A stretch of DNA of 64,000 nt from an uncultured Lachnospiraceae bacterium (GTDB lineage Bacteria; Bacillota; Clostridia; Lachnospirales; Lachnospiraceae): the NCBI GenBank assembly GCA_905199445.1, contig CAJKGK010000007.1, forward strand, positions 39,685-103,684. Direction: 5' to 3'. Position numbers and translations under genes: made by a program. Below the pieces are notes generated by a model, which saw only the letters and a program-made list of their open reading frames with translations, did no database searches and was not told the origin of the DNA. Shown one piece after another: positions 1 to 7,869 of the stretch. Numbering within the stretch: the stretch's first letter is position 1; every line of letters begins with the position of its first letter.

Positions 1-163
1 TCTATATGATCTTATTGAAAATTCGGTGAGACAGGAGATCAATCCAAGAGATTCCTGGAGAGCCTCCCGGGCTTTCCGGCTTCAGATCGGCGGAGAGATT
101 GCCCGTCGGGCATTAAAGACTGCTGTGGAAGCGGCCTATATAACCCAAAAACAGACAGTGTGA
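1..163 (+). CDS. Xanthine dehydrogenase family FAD-binding subunit, C-terminal end (partial)
   Basis: Only the last 53 codons are present, with the reading frame entering at base 2. The visible peptide ends a CO-dehydrogenase-flavoprotein C-terminal domain: a P-R-D-S-W-R-A-S-R-A-F-R stretch followed by an L/I-rich helix with A-R-R-A-L is typical of the medium (FAD) subunit of molybdenum hydroxylases. The next gene downstream is the matching [2Fe-2S] subunit, 45 bases on, so the two belong to one operon that would continue to the left of the window. The molybdenum subunit is not visible. The substrate cannot be inferred. Confidence 0.8.
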   Translation, partial: LYDLIENSVRQEINPRDSWRASRAFRLQIGGEIARRALKTAVEAAYITQKQTV

Positions 164-208
164 GAACCGATGTGCCATATTGTCAGAAGGGAAAAGGGGG
201 CTTAAAAA

Positions 209-676
209 GTGAGTAAAAATATGCAGCTTGTCCGGTGTGTGGTCAACGGACAGGAAATTGAAGAATATGTGGATGTAAGGGAGTCTCTGCTGGATATGCT
301 TCGAAACCGGCTTGGGCTGACCTCTGTAAAAAAAGGCTGTGAAGTGGGAGAATGCGGTGCCTGCACGGTGATTATAGACGGGGAGACCTATGACTCCTGT
401 ATTTATCTGGCTGTATGGGCCAACGGAAAGCATATCCGAACCCTGGAAGGCCTTACAGGACCAAACGGGGAATTATCAAAAGTTCAGCAGGCCTTTGTCG
501 ATGAAGGGGCGATCCAGTGTGGTTTTTGTACGCCGGGATTTATTATGTCTGCTGTTGTACTGATGGAAAAAGGAGAAAAACTTTCCAGAGATGCCATTAA
601 AAAACACATGGCCGGAAATCTGTGCCGCTGTACAGGATACCACAACATCGTCAACGCAGTGGAGAAATTGTTGTAA
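209..676 (+). CDS. Xanthine dehydrogenase family [2Fe-2S] subunit
   Basis: 155 aa, GTG start 9 bases after a G-rich ribosome site (AAGGGGG near 195-200). It is the small electron-transfer subunit of a molybdopterin hydroxylase, passing electrons from the Mo site to FAD. The N-terminal ferredoxin-like half carries C-E-V-G-E-C-G-A-C plus a fourth Cys (about residues 46-69). The C-terminal helical half carries Q-C-G-F-C and C-R-C (about 103-144), so all eight ligands of the two [2Fe-2S] clusters are intact. Length and domain order match XdhC/CoxS-type subunits. An in-frame ATG at 221 is a possible alternative start. Likely co-translated with the FAD subunit upstream. Confidence 0.9.
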   Translation: MSKNMQLVRCVVNGQEIEEYVDVRESLLDMLRNRLGLTSVKKGCEVGECGACTVIIDGETYDSCIYLAVWANGKHIRTLEGLTGPNGELSKVQQAFVDEGAIQCGFCTPGFIMSAVVLMEKGEKLSRDAIKKHMAGNLCRCTGYHNIVNAVEKLL

Positions 677-726
677 GGAAAAATTGCCATAAGGAAAATT
701 CTCGTAAGGTAAAATTGCAGTAAAAT

Positions 727-793
727 GAAATGCGCCCTCTTGAGGAAAACAAATGAAATCATAAAAACTTGTTTTCCCGGGGGCGCATTTTTT
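727..793. terminator. Bidirectional intrinsic terminator
   Basis: A long stem pairs AAATGCGCCC and GAGGAAAACAA on the left with TTGTTTTCCC and GGGCGCATTT on the right. It is flanked by T-runs on the plus strand and A-runs on the left side. It lies between convergent genes (the 2Fe-2S subunit and the LacI regulator) and can serve both. The right arm touches the regulator stop codon. Confidence 0.8.
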
Positions 794-1790
794 ATACGTT
801 TCTTACACTTTCCCTGCAGATCATTTCCGTGCTTACCTGGATTTTCAGCGGAATACTTTGCTTATCCGAGGCGATTTCGATGAGGCGGCGTACCGCGGTG
901 CGGCCCAGCTGCTGTTTTGGCACTTTGATGGTACTCAGTGTTGGGGATGAGATTTCACAAAACGGCAGGTCATCAAAGCCGATGATGGAAATATCATCGG
1001 GAAGGTGGCTGCCATATTCTTTCAGTGCTTTCATGGCGCCAAAGGCAATGATGTCATTGTCGGCCAGATAAGCGGTGGGCAGTTTGGGTGATCCGGCCAG
1101 ATAGGCAGTCATATCCCTGTAGGAACCTTCCATGGTGGGCTCCAGGGGAACACAAAAATCCGGATTAACACTGAGATGATAATCCTGCATGGCTCTTTGA
1201 TATCCGTGATACCGATAATAAAAATTCTTAATGGGTACGCTGCCTTTGAGATAACCGATTTTTTTATGCCCCTTTTGGACAAGAAGGGAAACTGCATTGG
1301 ACATGGAGTCTGCGTTACTGATCATTACGGAATTAAAATGCATGGAATCTGCCCAGTTGTCGATCATTACCAGAGGGCCCAGAGCGGATTTGAAACGCTC
1401 CATATCCTTGTTGTCCAACTCGGTAGCCAAAAGCAGTATGCCGCAGCTGCTGTCCGATAAAATTTCACCCAGCCGGTCATCATAATCACTGTCACCCACA
1501 TTCAGATTACATATAATCGTGTCCAGACCGGCGATTCGGCTTTCCTTTTCCACGCCTTCGATCAGAGAATGGAAAAACGGTGTGTCCCCTACAACCTTGC
1601 CATGTTTTTTTATGCTTACAAATTTAATATGCGTCATTTTTGTATCGGAAAAATAACCCAACTTGCGTGCAACTTTGAAAATGGTTTCAGCAGTATCCTT
1701 GTTAACCCCTTTTTTATTATTCAGTGCATTGGAGATAGTCGCTGGGGAAAAGCCGGTGATTTCGCTGATTTTTTTAATGCTTACCTTCAT
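792..1790 (-). CDS. LacI family transcriptional regulator
   Basis: 332 aa, about the family length. The N-terminal helix-turn-helix is clear (V-S-I-K-K-I-S-E-I-T-G-F-S-P-A-T-I-S-N-A-L, residues 3-23), followed by the hinge helix region and a periplasmic-binding-protein-like ligand domain ending with the usual I-G-F-D-D-L-P and T-I-K-V-P motifs. Ribosome site AGGGAGG lies before the ATG. It is divergent from the sugar ABC importer starting at 2190, so it most likely represses that operon in response to a sugar or oligosaccharide. This target is inferred from position; a candidate operator is listed at 2134-2149. Confidence 0.92.
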   Translation of the reverse strand: MKVSIKKISEITGFSPATISNALNNKKGVNKDTAETIFKVARKLGYFSDTKMTHIKFVSIKKHGKVVGDTPFFHSLIEGVEKESRIAGLDTIICNLNVGDSDYDDRLGEILSDSSCGILLLATELDNKDMERFKSALGPLVMIDNWADSMHFNSVMISNADSMSNAVSLLVQKGHKKIGYLKGSVPIKNFYYRYHGYQRAMQDYHLSVNPDFCVPLEPTMEGSYRDMTAYLAGSPKLPTAYLADNDIIAFGAMKALKEYGSHLPDDISIIGFDDLPFCEISSPTLSTIKVPKQQLGRTAVRRLIEIASDKQSIPLKIQVSTEMICRESVRNV

Positions 1791-1827
1791 AAATACCTCC
1801 CTGAAATATAAATGTCTTCTTAAATAT

Positions 1828-1856
1828 ATAATAAAATATTTATATGATTAATTCAA
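1828..1856 (-). promoter_or_regulatory. Promoter of the LacI regulator gene
   Basis: On the minus strand TTGAAT and TATTAT are separated by exactly 17 bases, just upstream of the regulator start. Confidence 0.55.
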
Positions 1857-2050
1857 TAAAATAATGAAGAAATGTGGATTTATATTAAAAAGTCTGAAAA
1901 GACCTTTGGGAAAAATAACATGGGATAGTAACAAGAATCCGATATTTTATAACAAAATTCAGATCTTACTGTGGTGCATTTTGTATAATTAGCTTACTGG
2001 ATAGAAATATTTACAATAATAATTCCGGTTGAGCCGACTGCGGGTATACA

Positions 2051-2099
2051 AAACAGACAATAGAGTCTGGATTTTAATATTTTAAAGTCTGTTTTTTTA
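2051..2099 (+). promoter_or_regulatory. Terminator-like leader hairpin with alternative pairing
   Basis: AAACAGAC (2051-2058) can pair with GTCTGTTT (2087-2094), which is followed at once by a T-run: an intrinsic-terminator shape. The same CAGAC can instead pair with a nearer GTCTG (2065-2069). It could be an attenuator of the binding-protein operon or the end of an upstream short transcript. No known riboswitch was recognised. Confidence 0.4.
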
Positions 2100-2133
2100 T
2101 AGAATTGGTCATATTGTATAGTTTATAATAAGT

Positions 2134-2149
2134 TCATCGTTAAAGCGAT
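2134..2149. promoter_or_regulatory. Candidate LacI-family operator
   Basis: CATCG and CGATG form an inverted repeat around six bases, directly after a TATAAT (2124-2129) and about 40 bases before the binding-protein start. The position suits a repressor site. The sequence is not a canonical LacI/CcpA box, so the call rests on symmetry and location only. Confidence 0.35.
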
Positions 2150-2189
2150 GGACGAATCGCAAAATGCTTCATTTAAAGGAGGAAAAATT

Positions 2190-4013
2190 ATGAAGATCAA
2201 AAGAGGTTTAGCAGCAGTTATGGTTGGCGTTATGGGTGCATCTCTGATTGCCTGCGGCGGTGGCGGTGACAAGCCAAGCACAGACTCAAAGGCACCTGCA
2301 AATGATGGCCAGACAACAGCAGCCGGGGAATCCAGCGCTTCTGCATCCGATGGAAAACAGCATTATGAAGATAATGACGAAGCCTGTACAATTGTGATGG
2401 GATATATCGGTGATCAGGAAAAAGCAGATGAGCAGATGATCGAAAACGCCATCAATGAAATTCTGGAACCCGAGTTAAATGCCAAACTGGACCTTAGATG
2501 TTATACATGGGGTGATTACACACAGAAGATTCAGCTGGACCTTTCCGGTACAACTCAGCTGGATATTGTTCCAATCATCGTTACAAACGCTCAGGGGTAT
2601 GTGGCTAACGGCCAGGTTCTTGATATGACAACGCTGATTGAAGATTACGGCACAAACATTAAAAAGACATTTAGTGATGCCTATATCCAGAGCCCGAATA
2701 TCGATGGTTTCATTTACGGTGTAACATCAGCCAGAGAGCTGATCACATGGGAAGGTGTTGTTATGAGAAGAGACCTTCTTGAAGAGGCTGGATATACAGT
2801 CAATGATGAAACCGATATGTGTGATGAGATTACAAGCCTGGATGATCTTGAAGAGGCAATGGCTAAGGTTTATGAAAAACATCCGGATATGATCATGATG
2901 GGCAGTGTTGCCAATACAACACCGCTGCATCGCTGGGAAACAAGTGATATGCTGACAGACGGTTTCGGCGGACTGATGAATTTCGGTCAGAGCTTTAAGG
3001 TTGAAAACATTTACGAAACCGATGAATTTAAAGATTTTGTTACAAGAATGTATGAATGGAATCAGAATGGCTGGTTCTCCAAGGATGCGGCTACAACAAC
3101 AGATTCCTTACAGACTCAGATGAAGGCCGGCAAGATCTTTGCTTACACGACTCCGATGAAAGCCGGTGCTGTAACTCAGGATGAATTAAGTTCCGGTATG
3201 GATCTGGCTGGTGCTGCCCTTTACGGCGATCCGTATACAACATCTTACTCTGTAAACTTTAACACATGGGGTATTGGACGTAACTGTGAAAACCCTGCAA
3301 GAACAATGAAAGTTTTAGACTTCATTTACGGCAGCCCTGAAGTAATGAACCTTCTCAACTGGGGTATCGAAGGTACACATTATGAATTTGTAGACAAAGA
3401 ACAGGGGATCATCAAATATGCCGAAGGTCAGGATCCTTCAAGCCCAACATGGATGTTAAATATTGGCTGGGAACTTCCAAACCAGGAAATCGCTTATGTA
3501 TTTGAAGGCGATACACCGGAAAAATGGGTATATCAGCATGAATTAATCGACAAATCCAGAAACTCCTATGCTTTAGGTTTTGCTTATGACTCCACAGCAG
3601 TTTCTTCACAGCTGACAGCATTAAATAACGTAAAGAATCAGTACTATAACACTTTAGGTACAGGTTCTGCCGGAGATCCGGAAAAAGCCATCAAAGAATT
3701 TAATGATGCCTTATATGCCGCTGGTCTTCAGACAGTTATCGATACAAAACAGGAACAGTTTGATGCCTGGGTAGAAGCTCAGGGCGGACAGGAAGCTGTT
3801 AAAGCCAACGCTGAAGCTTCTGGCGCCGGTGCTGTTGAAACAGAAGCAGCAGATGAATCTCAGGCCGCTGAGACAGATGCTCAGACAGAAGCTGCCGAAA
3901 CAGGCGCTGCTGATGCACAGTCCGATACAGCTGCTGAAAGCACAGAAGATACAACTGCTGTAGAAGATACAGCTGCTCAGACCGAATCCGTACAGGAGAG
4001 TGCAGCTGAATAA
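2190..4013 (+). CDS. Extracellular solute-binding lipoprotein (family 1, LplA-like)
   Basis: 607 aa. The start chosen is the ATG behind AGGAGG (2176-2181), not an in-frame ATG at 2148. It begins with a lipoprotein signal (M-K-I-K-R-G-L-A..., lipobox L-I-A-C) and then a Gly/Ser/Thr linker, so it is anchored on the outer face of the membrane. The body resembles the large carbohydrate-binding proteins of LplA/YtcQ-type importers. The last 60 or so residues are an unusual Ala/Glu/Thr/Asp tail that the second binding protein of this window (34012) lacks. It is the first gene of an importer operon with the permeases at 4094 and 5072. The ligand is probably an oligosaccharide (inference from family and from the LacI and YesMN neighbours). 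Confidence 0.9.
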   Translation: MKIKRGLAAVMVGVMGASLIACGGGGDKPSTDSKAPANDGQTTAAGESSASASDGKQHYEDNDEACTIVMGYIGDQEKADEQMIENAINEILEPELNAKLDLRCYTWGDYTQKIQLDLSGTTQLDIVPIIVTNAQGYVANGQVLDMTTLIEDYGTNIKKTFSDAYIQSPNIDGFIYGVTSARELITWEGVVMRRDLLEEAGYTVNDETDMCDEITSLDDLEEAMAKVYEKHPDMIMMGSVANTTPLHRWETSDMLTDGFGGLMNFGQSFKVENIYETDEFKDFVTRMYEWNQNGWFSKDAATTTDSLQTQMKAGKIFAYTTPMKAGAVTQDELSSGMDLAGAALYGDPYTTSYSVNFNTWGIGRNCENPARTMKVLDFIYGSPEVMNLLNWGIEGTHYEFVDKEQGIIKYAEGQDPSSPTWMLNIGWELPNQEIAYVFEGDTPEKWVYQHELIDKSRNSYALGFAYDSTAVSSQLTALNNVKNQYYNTLGTGSAGDPEKAIKEFNDALYAAGLQTVIDTKQEQFDAWVEAQGGQEAVKANAEASGAGAVETEAADESQAAETDAQTEAAETGAADAQSDTAAESTEDTTAVEDTAAQTESVQESAAE

Positions 4014-4039
4014 ATTCATTATTTTACAAAGTATTTGGC

Positions 4040-4062
4040 GGGCTGCGGTGTTGCCGCAGCCC
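4040..4062 (+). other. Intercistronic hairpin after binding-protein gene
   Basis: A perfect 9-bp stem (GGGCTGCGG / CCGCAGCCC) with a 5-base loop and no T-run. It lies between binding protein and permease genes, where such hairpins usually protect the 5' mRNA segment or partly terminate transcription, giving more binding protein than permease. Confidence 0.6.
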
Positions 4063-4093
4063 ATTATAGATTCAAAGAAAGGAGACTTTTCGT

Positions 4094-5053
4094 ATGGCAT
4101 CGAAAAAAAATCAGGCTCCTGATATTCAGCTCAATAAGAAAAGTAAAAAATCTGTATTTAGACAGTGGGCACCGGTCTACATTATGATGCTTCCTGGTCT
4201 TTTATACCTGATCATCAACAACTATCTGCCCATGGCCGGTCTGGTCATCGCTTTTAAGCAACTTAATTTTAATCTTGGTATTTTTGGAAGTCCATGGGTT
4301 GGACTTCAAAACTTCGAATTTTTGTTTAAGACACCAGATGCTTTTGTTATAACAAGAAATACCCTGTTATATAATCTCACATTTATTATCTTAAATCTTA
4401 TTCTTGGTGTTTTAATTGCTATCCTTTTGAATGAAATCCGTGGTAAGAGAGCCAAAACTCTGTATCAGAGTTCCGTGCTTCTTCCTTATCTTATGTCATA
4501 TGTTATCGTATCTTACATTGTTTATGCATTCTTGAGCGGTGACACAGGTATGATGAATATGTCTATCCTTCCTGCTCTGGGAATGGAACCGATTCAGTGG
4601 TATAATGAAGCCAAATACTGGCCGTTTATCATTATTCTTGTTCAGTGCTGGAAGAGCATCGGTTACGGTGTTCTGATTTATACCGCAGGTATTGCCGGCA
4701 TCGATCCTTCACTGTTTGAGGCTGCCTCCCTGGACGGTGCCTCAAAGATTCAGCAGATCCGCCATGTGACACTGCCTGCATTGACACCATCCATTATTAC
4801 ACTGACCCTGCTGAGTATCGGACGTGTCTTCTATTCTGATTTCAGTTTGTTCTATCAGGTACCGATGAACTCCGGTTCTATTTACAGTACAACACAGACC
4901 ATCGATACCTATGTATACAGAGGTCTGCTTCAGCTGGGTAATATCAGTATGTCCTCTGCAGCTGGTTTCTATCAGTCCTGCTGTGGTTTTATCCTTGTTT
5001 TATGTTCCAACCTGATTGTTCGTAAAATCAGTCCGGACAATGCATTATTCTAA
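4094..5053 (+). CDS. Carbohydrate ABC transporter permease, LplB/YtcP-partner type
   Basis: 319 aa inner-membrane permease with about six hydrophobic segments. It shows the MalF-type entry (I-M-M-L-P-G-L-L-Y-L-I-I-N-N-Y) and the EAA loop that docks the ATPase (F-E-A-A-S-L-D-G-A, about residues 212-220). Ribosome site AAAGGAGA lies 9 bases before the ATG. It pairs with the permease at 5072. No ATPase is encoded in this operon; such importers usually share a MsmK/MalK-type ATPase encoded elsewhere, and one such gene begins at 63571. It is closely similar to the permease at 35648, which suggests the modules are paralogues. Confidence 0.92.
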   Translation: MASKKNQAPDIQLNKKSKKSVFRQWAPVYIMMLPGLLYLIINNYLPMAGLVIAFKQLNFNLGIFGSPWVGLQNFEFLFKTPDAFVITRNTLLYNLTFIILNLILGVLIAILLNEIRGKRAKTLYQSSVLLPYLMSYVIVSYIVYAFLSGDTGMMNMSILPALGMEPIQWYNEAKYWPFIIILVQCWKSIGYGVLIYTAGIAGIDPSLFEAASLDGASKIQQIRHVTLPALTPSIITLTLLSIGRVFYSDFSLFYQVPMNSGSIYSTTQTIDTYVYRGLLQLGNISMSSAAGFYQSCCGFILVLCSNLIVRKISPDNALF

Positions 5054-5071
5054 GAAAGGAGATCATCGGAT

Positions 5072-5965
5072 ATGGTTATAAGTAAAAAACAGAAAGTTTA
5101 CCAGGTGATTATACATATTGTCCTGATTCTTATGGCACTGTTCATGGTGATGCCTTTCGTATTACTGTTTCTGTGCTCTGTTACCGATGAAACAACACTT
5201 GTACTGAACGGTTATTCCTTTTTTCCGGAAAAGTTCAGTCTTGCTGCCTATGAATACATTATCAGCAGCGGCGGAAAGATTATCCGTGCCTATGGTATGA
5301 CCTTTGCCATTACAATTGTTGGTACTTTAGTGAATACACTGATTTCTTCCCTGCTGGCCTATGGTCTGTCCTTATCAAACCTGCCTGGCCGCAAGGTGCT
5401 TTCCTTTATCGTATTCTTTACCATGCTGTTTAACGGCGGTCTTGTACCGACATATTTGATGTACACAACCTATTTCCACATTACAGATACATTCTTTGCC
5501 CTGGTTGTGCCTACATTCCTCATGAGCGCCATGAACGTAATCATGATGCGTACATTCTTCCAAACAAGTATTCCGACAGCGCTTTATGAAGCATGTAAGA
5601 TCGATGGCGGCGGTCATTTCCTGATTTACCGCACAATCGTTCTTCCTCTTGGTAAACCGATTCTTGTTTCCATGGGTCTGTTCGCCGGACTGGCTTACTG
5701 GAATGACTGGACAAACGGTCTTTACTATATCAGTGATAAAAAGGAACTTTGGGGAATTCAGAGCTTACTGAACCAGATGATTACAAACATTCAGTATCTT
5801 TCCTCCAATGCTCAGGCAGCAGCCAATGTGGATATGTCCAAGTTCCCAAGTACAGCCGTACGTATGGCCATTGCCTTTGTGGGTATTATCCCAATCCTGA
5901 TCGTGTTCCCGTTCCTGCAGAAATACTTTGCAAAAGGTATTGCACTGGGAGCTGTTAAAGGTTAA
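5072..5965 (+). CDS. Carbohydrate ABC transporter permease, LplC/MalG type
   Basis: 297 aa second permease of the importer. It has six predicted membrane segments, the conserved N-G-G-L-V-P-T-Y-L of LplC-like proteins, and an EAA loop (Y-E-A-C-K-I-D-G-G, about residues 172-180). AAGGAGA precedes the ATG, and the gene starts 18 bases after the first permease stop. A strong terminator follows, so the importer transcript can end here, separate from the kinase gene downstream. Confidence 0.92.
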   Translation: MVISKKQKVYQVIIHIVLILMALFMVMPFVLLFLCSVTDETTLVLNGYSFFPEKFSLAAYEYIISSGGKIIRAYGMTFAITIVGTLVNTLISSLLAYGLSLSNLPGRKVLSFIVFFTMLFNGGLVPTYLMYTTYFHITDTFFALVVPTFLMSAMNVIMMRTFFQTSIPTALYEACKIDGGGHFLIYRTIVLPLGKPILVSMGLFAGLAYWNDWTNGLYYISDKKELWGIQSLLNQMITNIQYLSSNAQAAANVDMSKFPSTAVRMAIAFVGIIPILIVFPFLQKYFAKGIALGAVKG

Positions 5966-5978
5966 AATGAATACGAGC

Positions 5979-6022
5979 AGAAAGGTCTGTGACATGTTTT
6001 TCTGTCACAGGCCTTTTTTTGT
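5979..6022 (+). terminator. Intrinsic terminator of the importer operon
   Basis: AAGGTCTGTGACA pairs with TGTCACAGGCCTT around TGTTTTTC, followed by TTTTTTT. A strong stem directly after the second permease gene. Confidence 0.88.
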
Positions 6023-6112
6023 ATAGCGAATTTTATGGATTGCCGCATTTTTTATGGACAATCCTAAAATATTATATTTTTTTTATTTTTAACCGAAACG
6101 GAGCGATCAATA

Positions 6113-7867
6113 TTGAAAATAAAATCTGGGAAATATGAGTTTTCCAAGTTGATTGGTTGGATTGTCGGTTCTCTTGTGCTGATTGTTTTTCTGAATTTTG
6201 CGGCCAGCTTTCTGGGAATTTATATGGTCAGCACTCAGGCCAAAGATGCGGGGGATGAAATGATTCGTTCAGGTGTGGAAGAACTGAATCGGATTTTGTC
6301 CACTGCGGAGCAGGCACTGGCCGGTGAGCTGAGTTATGATACAGACATCACAAGGCTTTCCGTGGCCGGCGGTGCCTTGAACCTGGATTATCTTGAAACC
6401 TATTCCATTGTTACACGGCTGAAAGAAATTTTGGAGTCATGGAGAAACCAGAGAGATTTTATGCTTCACTATGTGATCTGGATTCCGGATACAGATACAA
6501 CGATTACAAGCTGCAGTATTTCCGATGATTATCTCCAGTGGTATGAGATCGAAGATGATTTAAAGACCTATATCACCGAACAGACAAAGACGGATCCTTA
6601 TGTAACCGGAGGACCCTGGAAAATTGTAAAGATGGAAGGGGAAAATTTTCTTGTCAACTGTTACCGGATGGAAGGCCGTTACATGGCCAGCTATATACCC
6701 GTTGAAAGTCTTTTATCCAGTGATCTGTTTGAAAATGGCAATGATTCTGAAGAATATTTCATTTTTCTGGACCAGGATATGGAACCAGTCAATAACAGGG
6801 CCTTTGTGGAAAAGGAGAACATTGATTTTTCCCAGATTGAATACGACCAGCGTAAGCTTGAGCTGTTTAACGGAAGAATCGTGGCAAAGGCGCAGCTGCT
6901 GAATGCAGAATTTTCTATTGGAATCATTGTGGATGGATATCCGGCGATTATCAGTGTTCTGGGTATACAGACGATCATCGGGGTATTGCTGCTTCTTGCA
7001 GGCTTTGCGTATATATGGCTTGTGTTTTATATCCGTAAGACTGTGATTAAGCCTATTCAGACTTTTTCGGATAATCTGGAAAAGCTGGAGCAGGATGAAA
7101 ATTATGCGGTGGCAACCCATTATCAGATTAATGAGCTGGGAAAGGCCAGTGAGCTTCTGGCAGATATGGTGGGAAAAATTAAAGGGCTTAAAATTAATAT
7201 TTATGAGAAAACCCTGGAGGAACAAAAGATTCAGATGGACTTTTTGTCTCTTCAGATTGAACCCCATTTTTATCTGAACTGCCTGAATATTATTTATAAC
7301 CTGGCGGAATTGGAAAAGTACAGGGAAATCCAGACGTTGTCCCGGTGTGTGTCAGACTATCTCAGATATATATTTAAGCATCATAATGATATGGTGCGTT
7401 TTGGGGATGAACTGGGGCATATAAGGAAATATCTGGAAATTCAGAAAATCCGTTACCGTAACGGATTTGACATGAAGATTGATGTGGATGACGAAGTCCT
7501 TGGCGCTGTTGTGCCACCCCTTTTTATTCAGACTTTTGTGGAAAATTCCATTAAACATACCGTGGACTGGGATGAAGAAATCAGGATTCACCTTCAGGCG
7601 GGAATCTGCAGAGGCGATGACGGAGAAATGTATGTCGAGGTTCGTATTGAAGATACCGGAGAAGGATTTGAGGCGGAAATTCTTGACAAACTTCAGCATG
7701 GCGGAGATATTTCCCAGGGTGAACGCAGAATCGGTATTATGAATGCCGTGCGTCGTCTCAGACTGGCGTACAAAGACCGTGCGGTGATTCGTTTTTATAA
7801 TTGCATGCCTCATGGTGCAGGCGTTTATATCCGTCTGCCCTATGAGAAGATACAGAAAGGAGAGTAA
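6113..7867 (+). CDS. YesM-type sensor histidine kinase
   Basis: 584 aa with a TTG start placed about 9 bases after a GGAG site. Layout: N-terminal membrane helix (about 14-36), a large extracellular sensor region, a second membrane helix (about 280-303), HAMP linker, then a His_kinase domain with the phospho-acceptor in Q-I-E-P-H-F-Y-L-N (about 382-390) and an HATPase_c domain with N-box F-V-E-N-S-I-K-H and G-box D-T-G-E-G-F. The family phosphorylates the adjacent AraC-type response regulator in response to extracellular sugars or to the liganded binding protein. It is separated by 2 bases from the regulator gene, so the two are translationally linked. Confidence 0.93.
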   Translation: MKIKSGKYEFSKLIGWIVGSLVLIVFLNFAASFLGIYMVSTQAKDAGDEMIRSGVEELNRILSTAEQALAGELSYDTDITRLSVAGGALNLDYLETYSIVTRLKEILESWRNQRDFMLHYVIWIPDTDTTITSCSISDDYLQWYEIEDDLKTYITEQTKTDPYVTGGPWKIVKMEGENFLVNCYRMEGRYMASYIPVESLLSSDLFENGNDSEEYFIFLDQDMEPVNNRAFVEKENIDFSQIEYDQRKLELFNGRIVAKAQLLNAEFSIGIIVDGYPAIISVLGIQTIIGVLLLLAGFAYIWLVFYIRKTVIKPIQTFSDNLEKLEQDENYAVATHYQINELGKASELLADMVGKIKGLKINIYEKTLEEQKIQMDFLSLQIEPHFYLNCLNIIYNLAELEKYREIQTLSRCVSDYLRYIFKHHNDMVRFGDELGHIRKYLEIQKIRYRNGFDMKIDVDDEVLGAVVPPLFIQTFVENSIKHTVDWDEEIRIHLQAGICRGDDGEMYVEVRIEDTGEGFEAEILDKLQHGGDISQGERRIGIMNAVRRLRLAYKDRAVIRFYNCMPHGAGVYIRLPYEKIQKGE

Positions 7868-7869
7868 GG

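Larger units (their letters stand above)
1791..2189. other. Divergent regulatory region between LacI gene and ABC importer
   Basis: A 399-base AT-rich spacer with no credible gene. It contains the minus-strand promoter of the LacI gene, a terminator-like leader hairpin with two competing pairings (2051-2099), a -10-like TATAAT at 2124-2129, a CATCG/CGATG dyad (2134-2149) and the ribosome site of the binding-protein gene. Confidence 0.7.
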
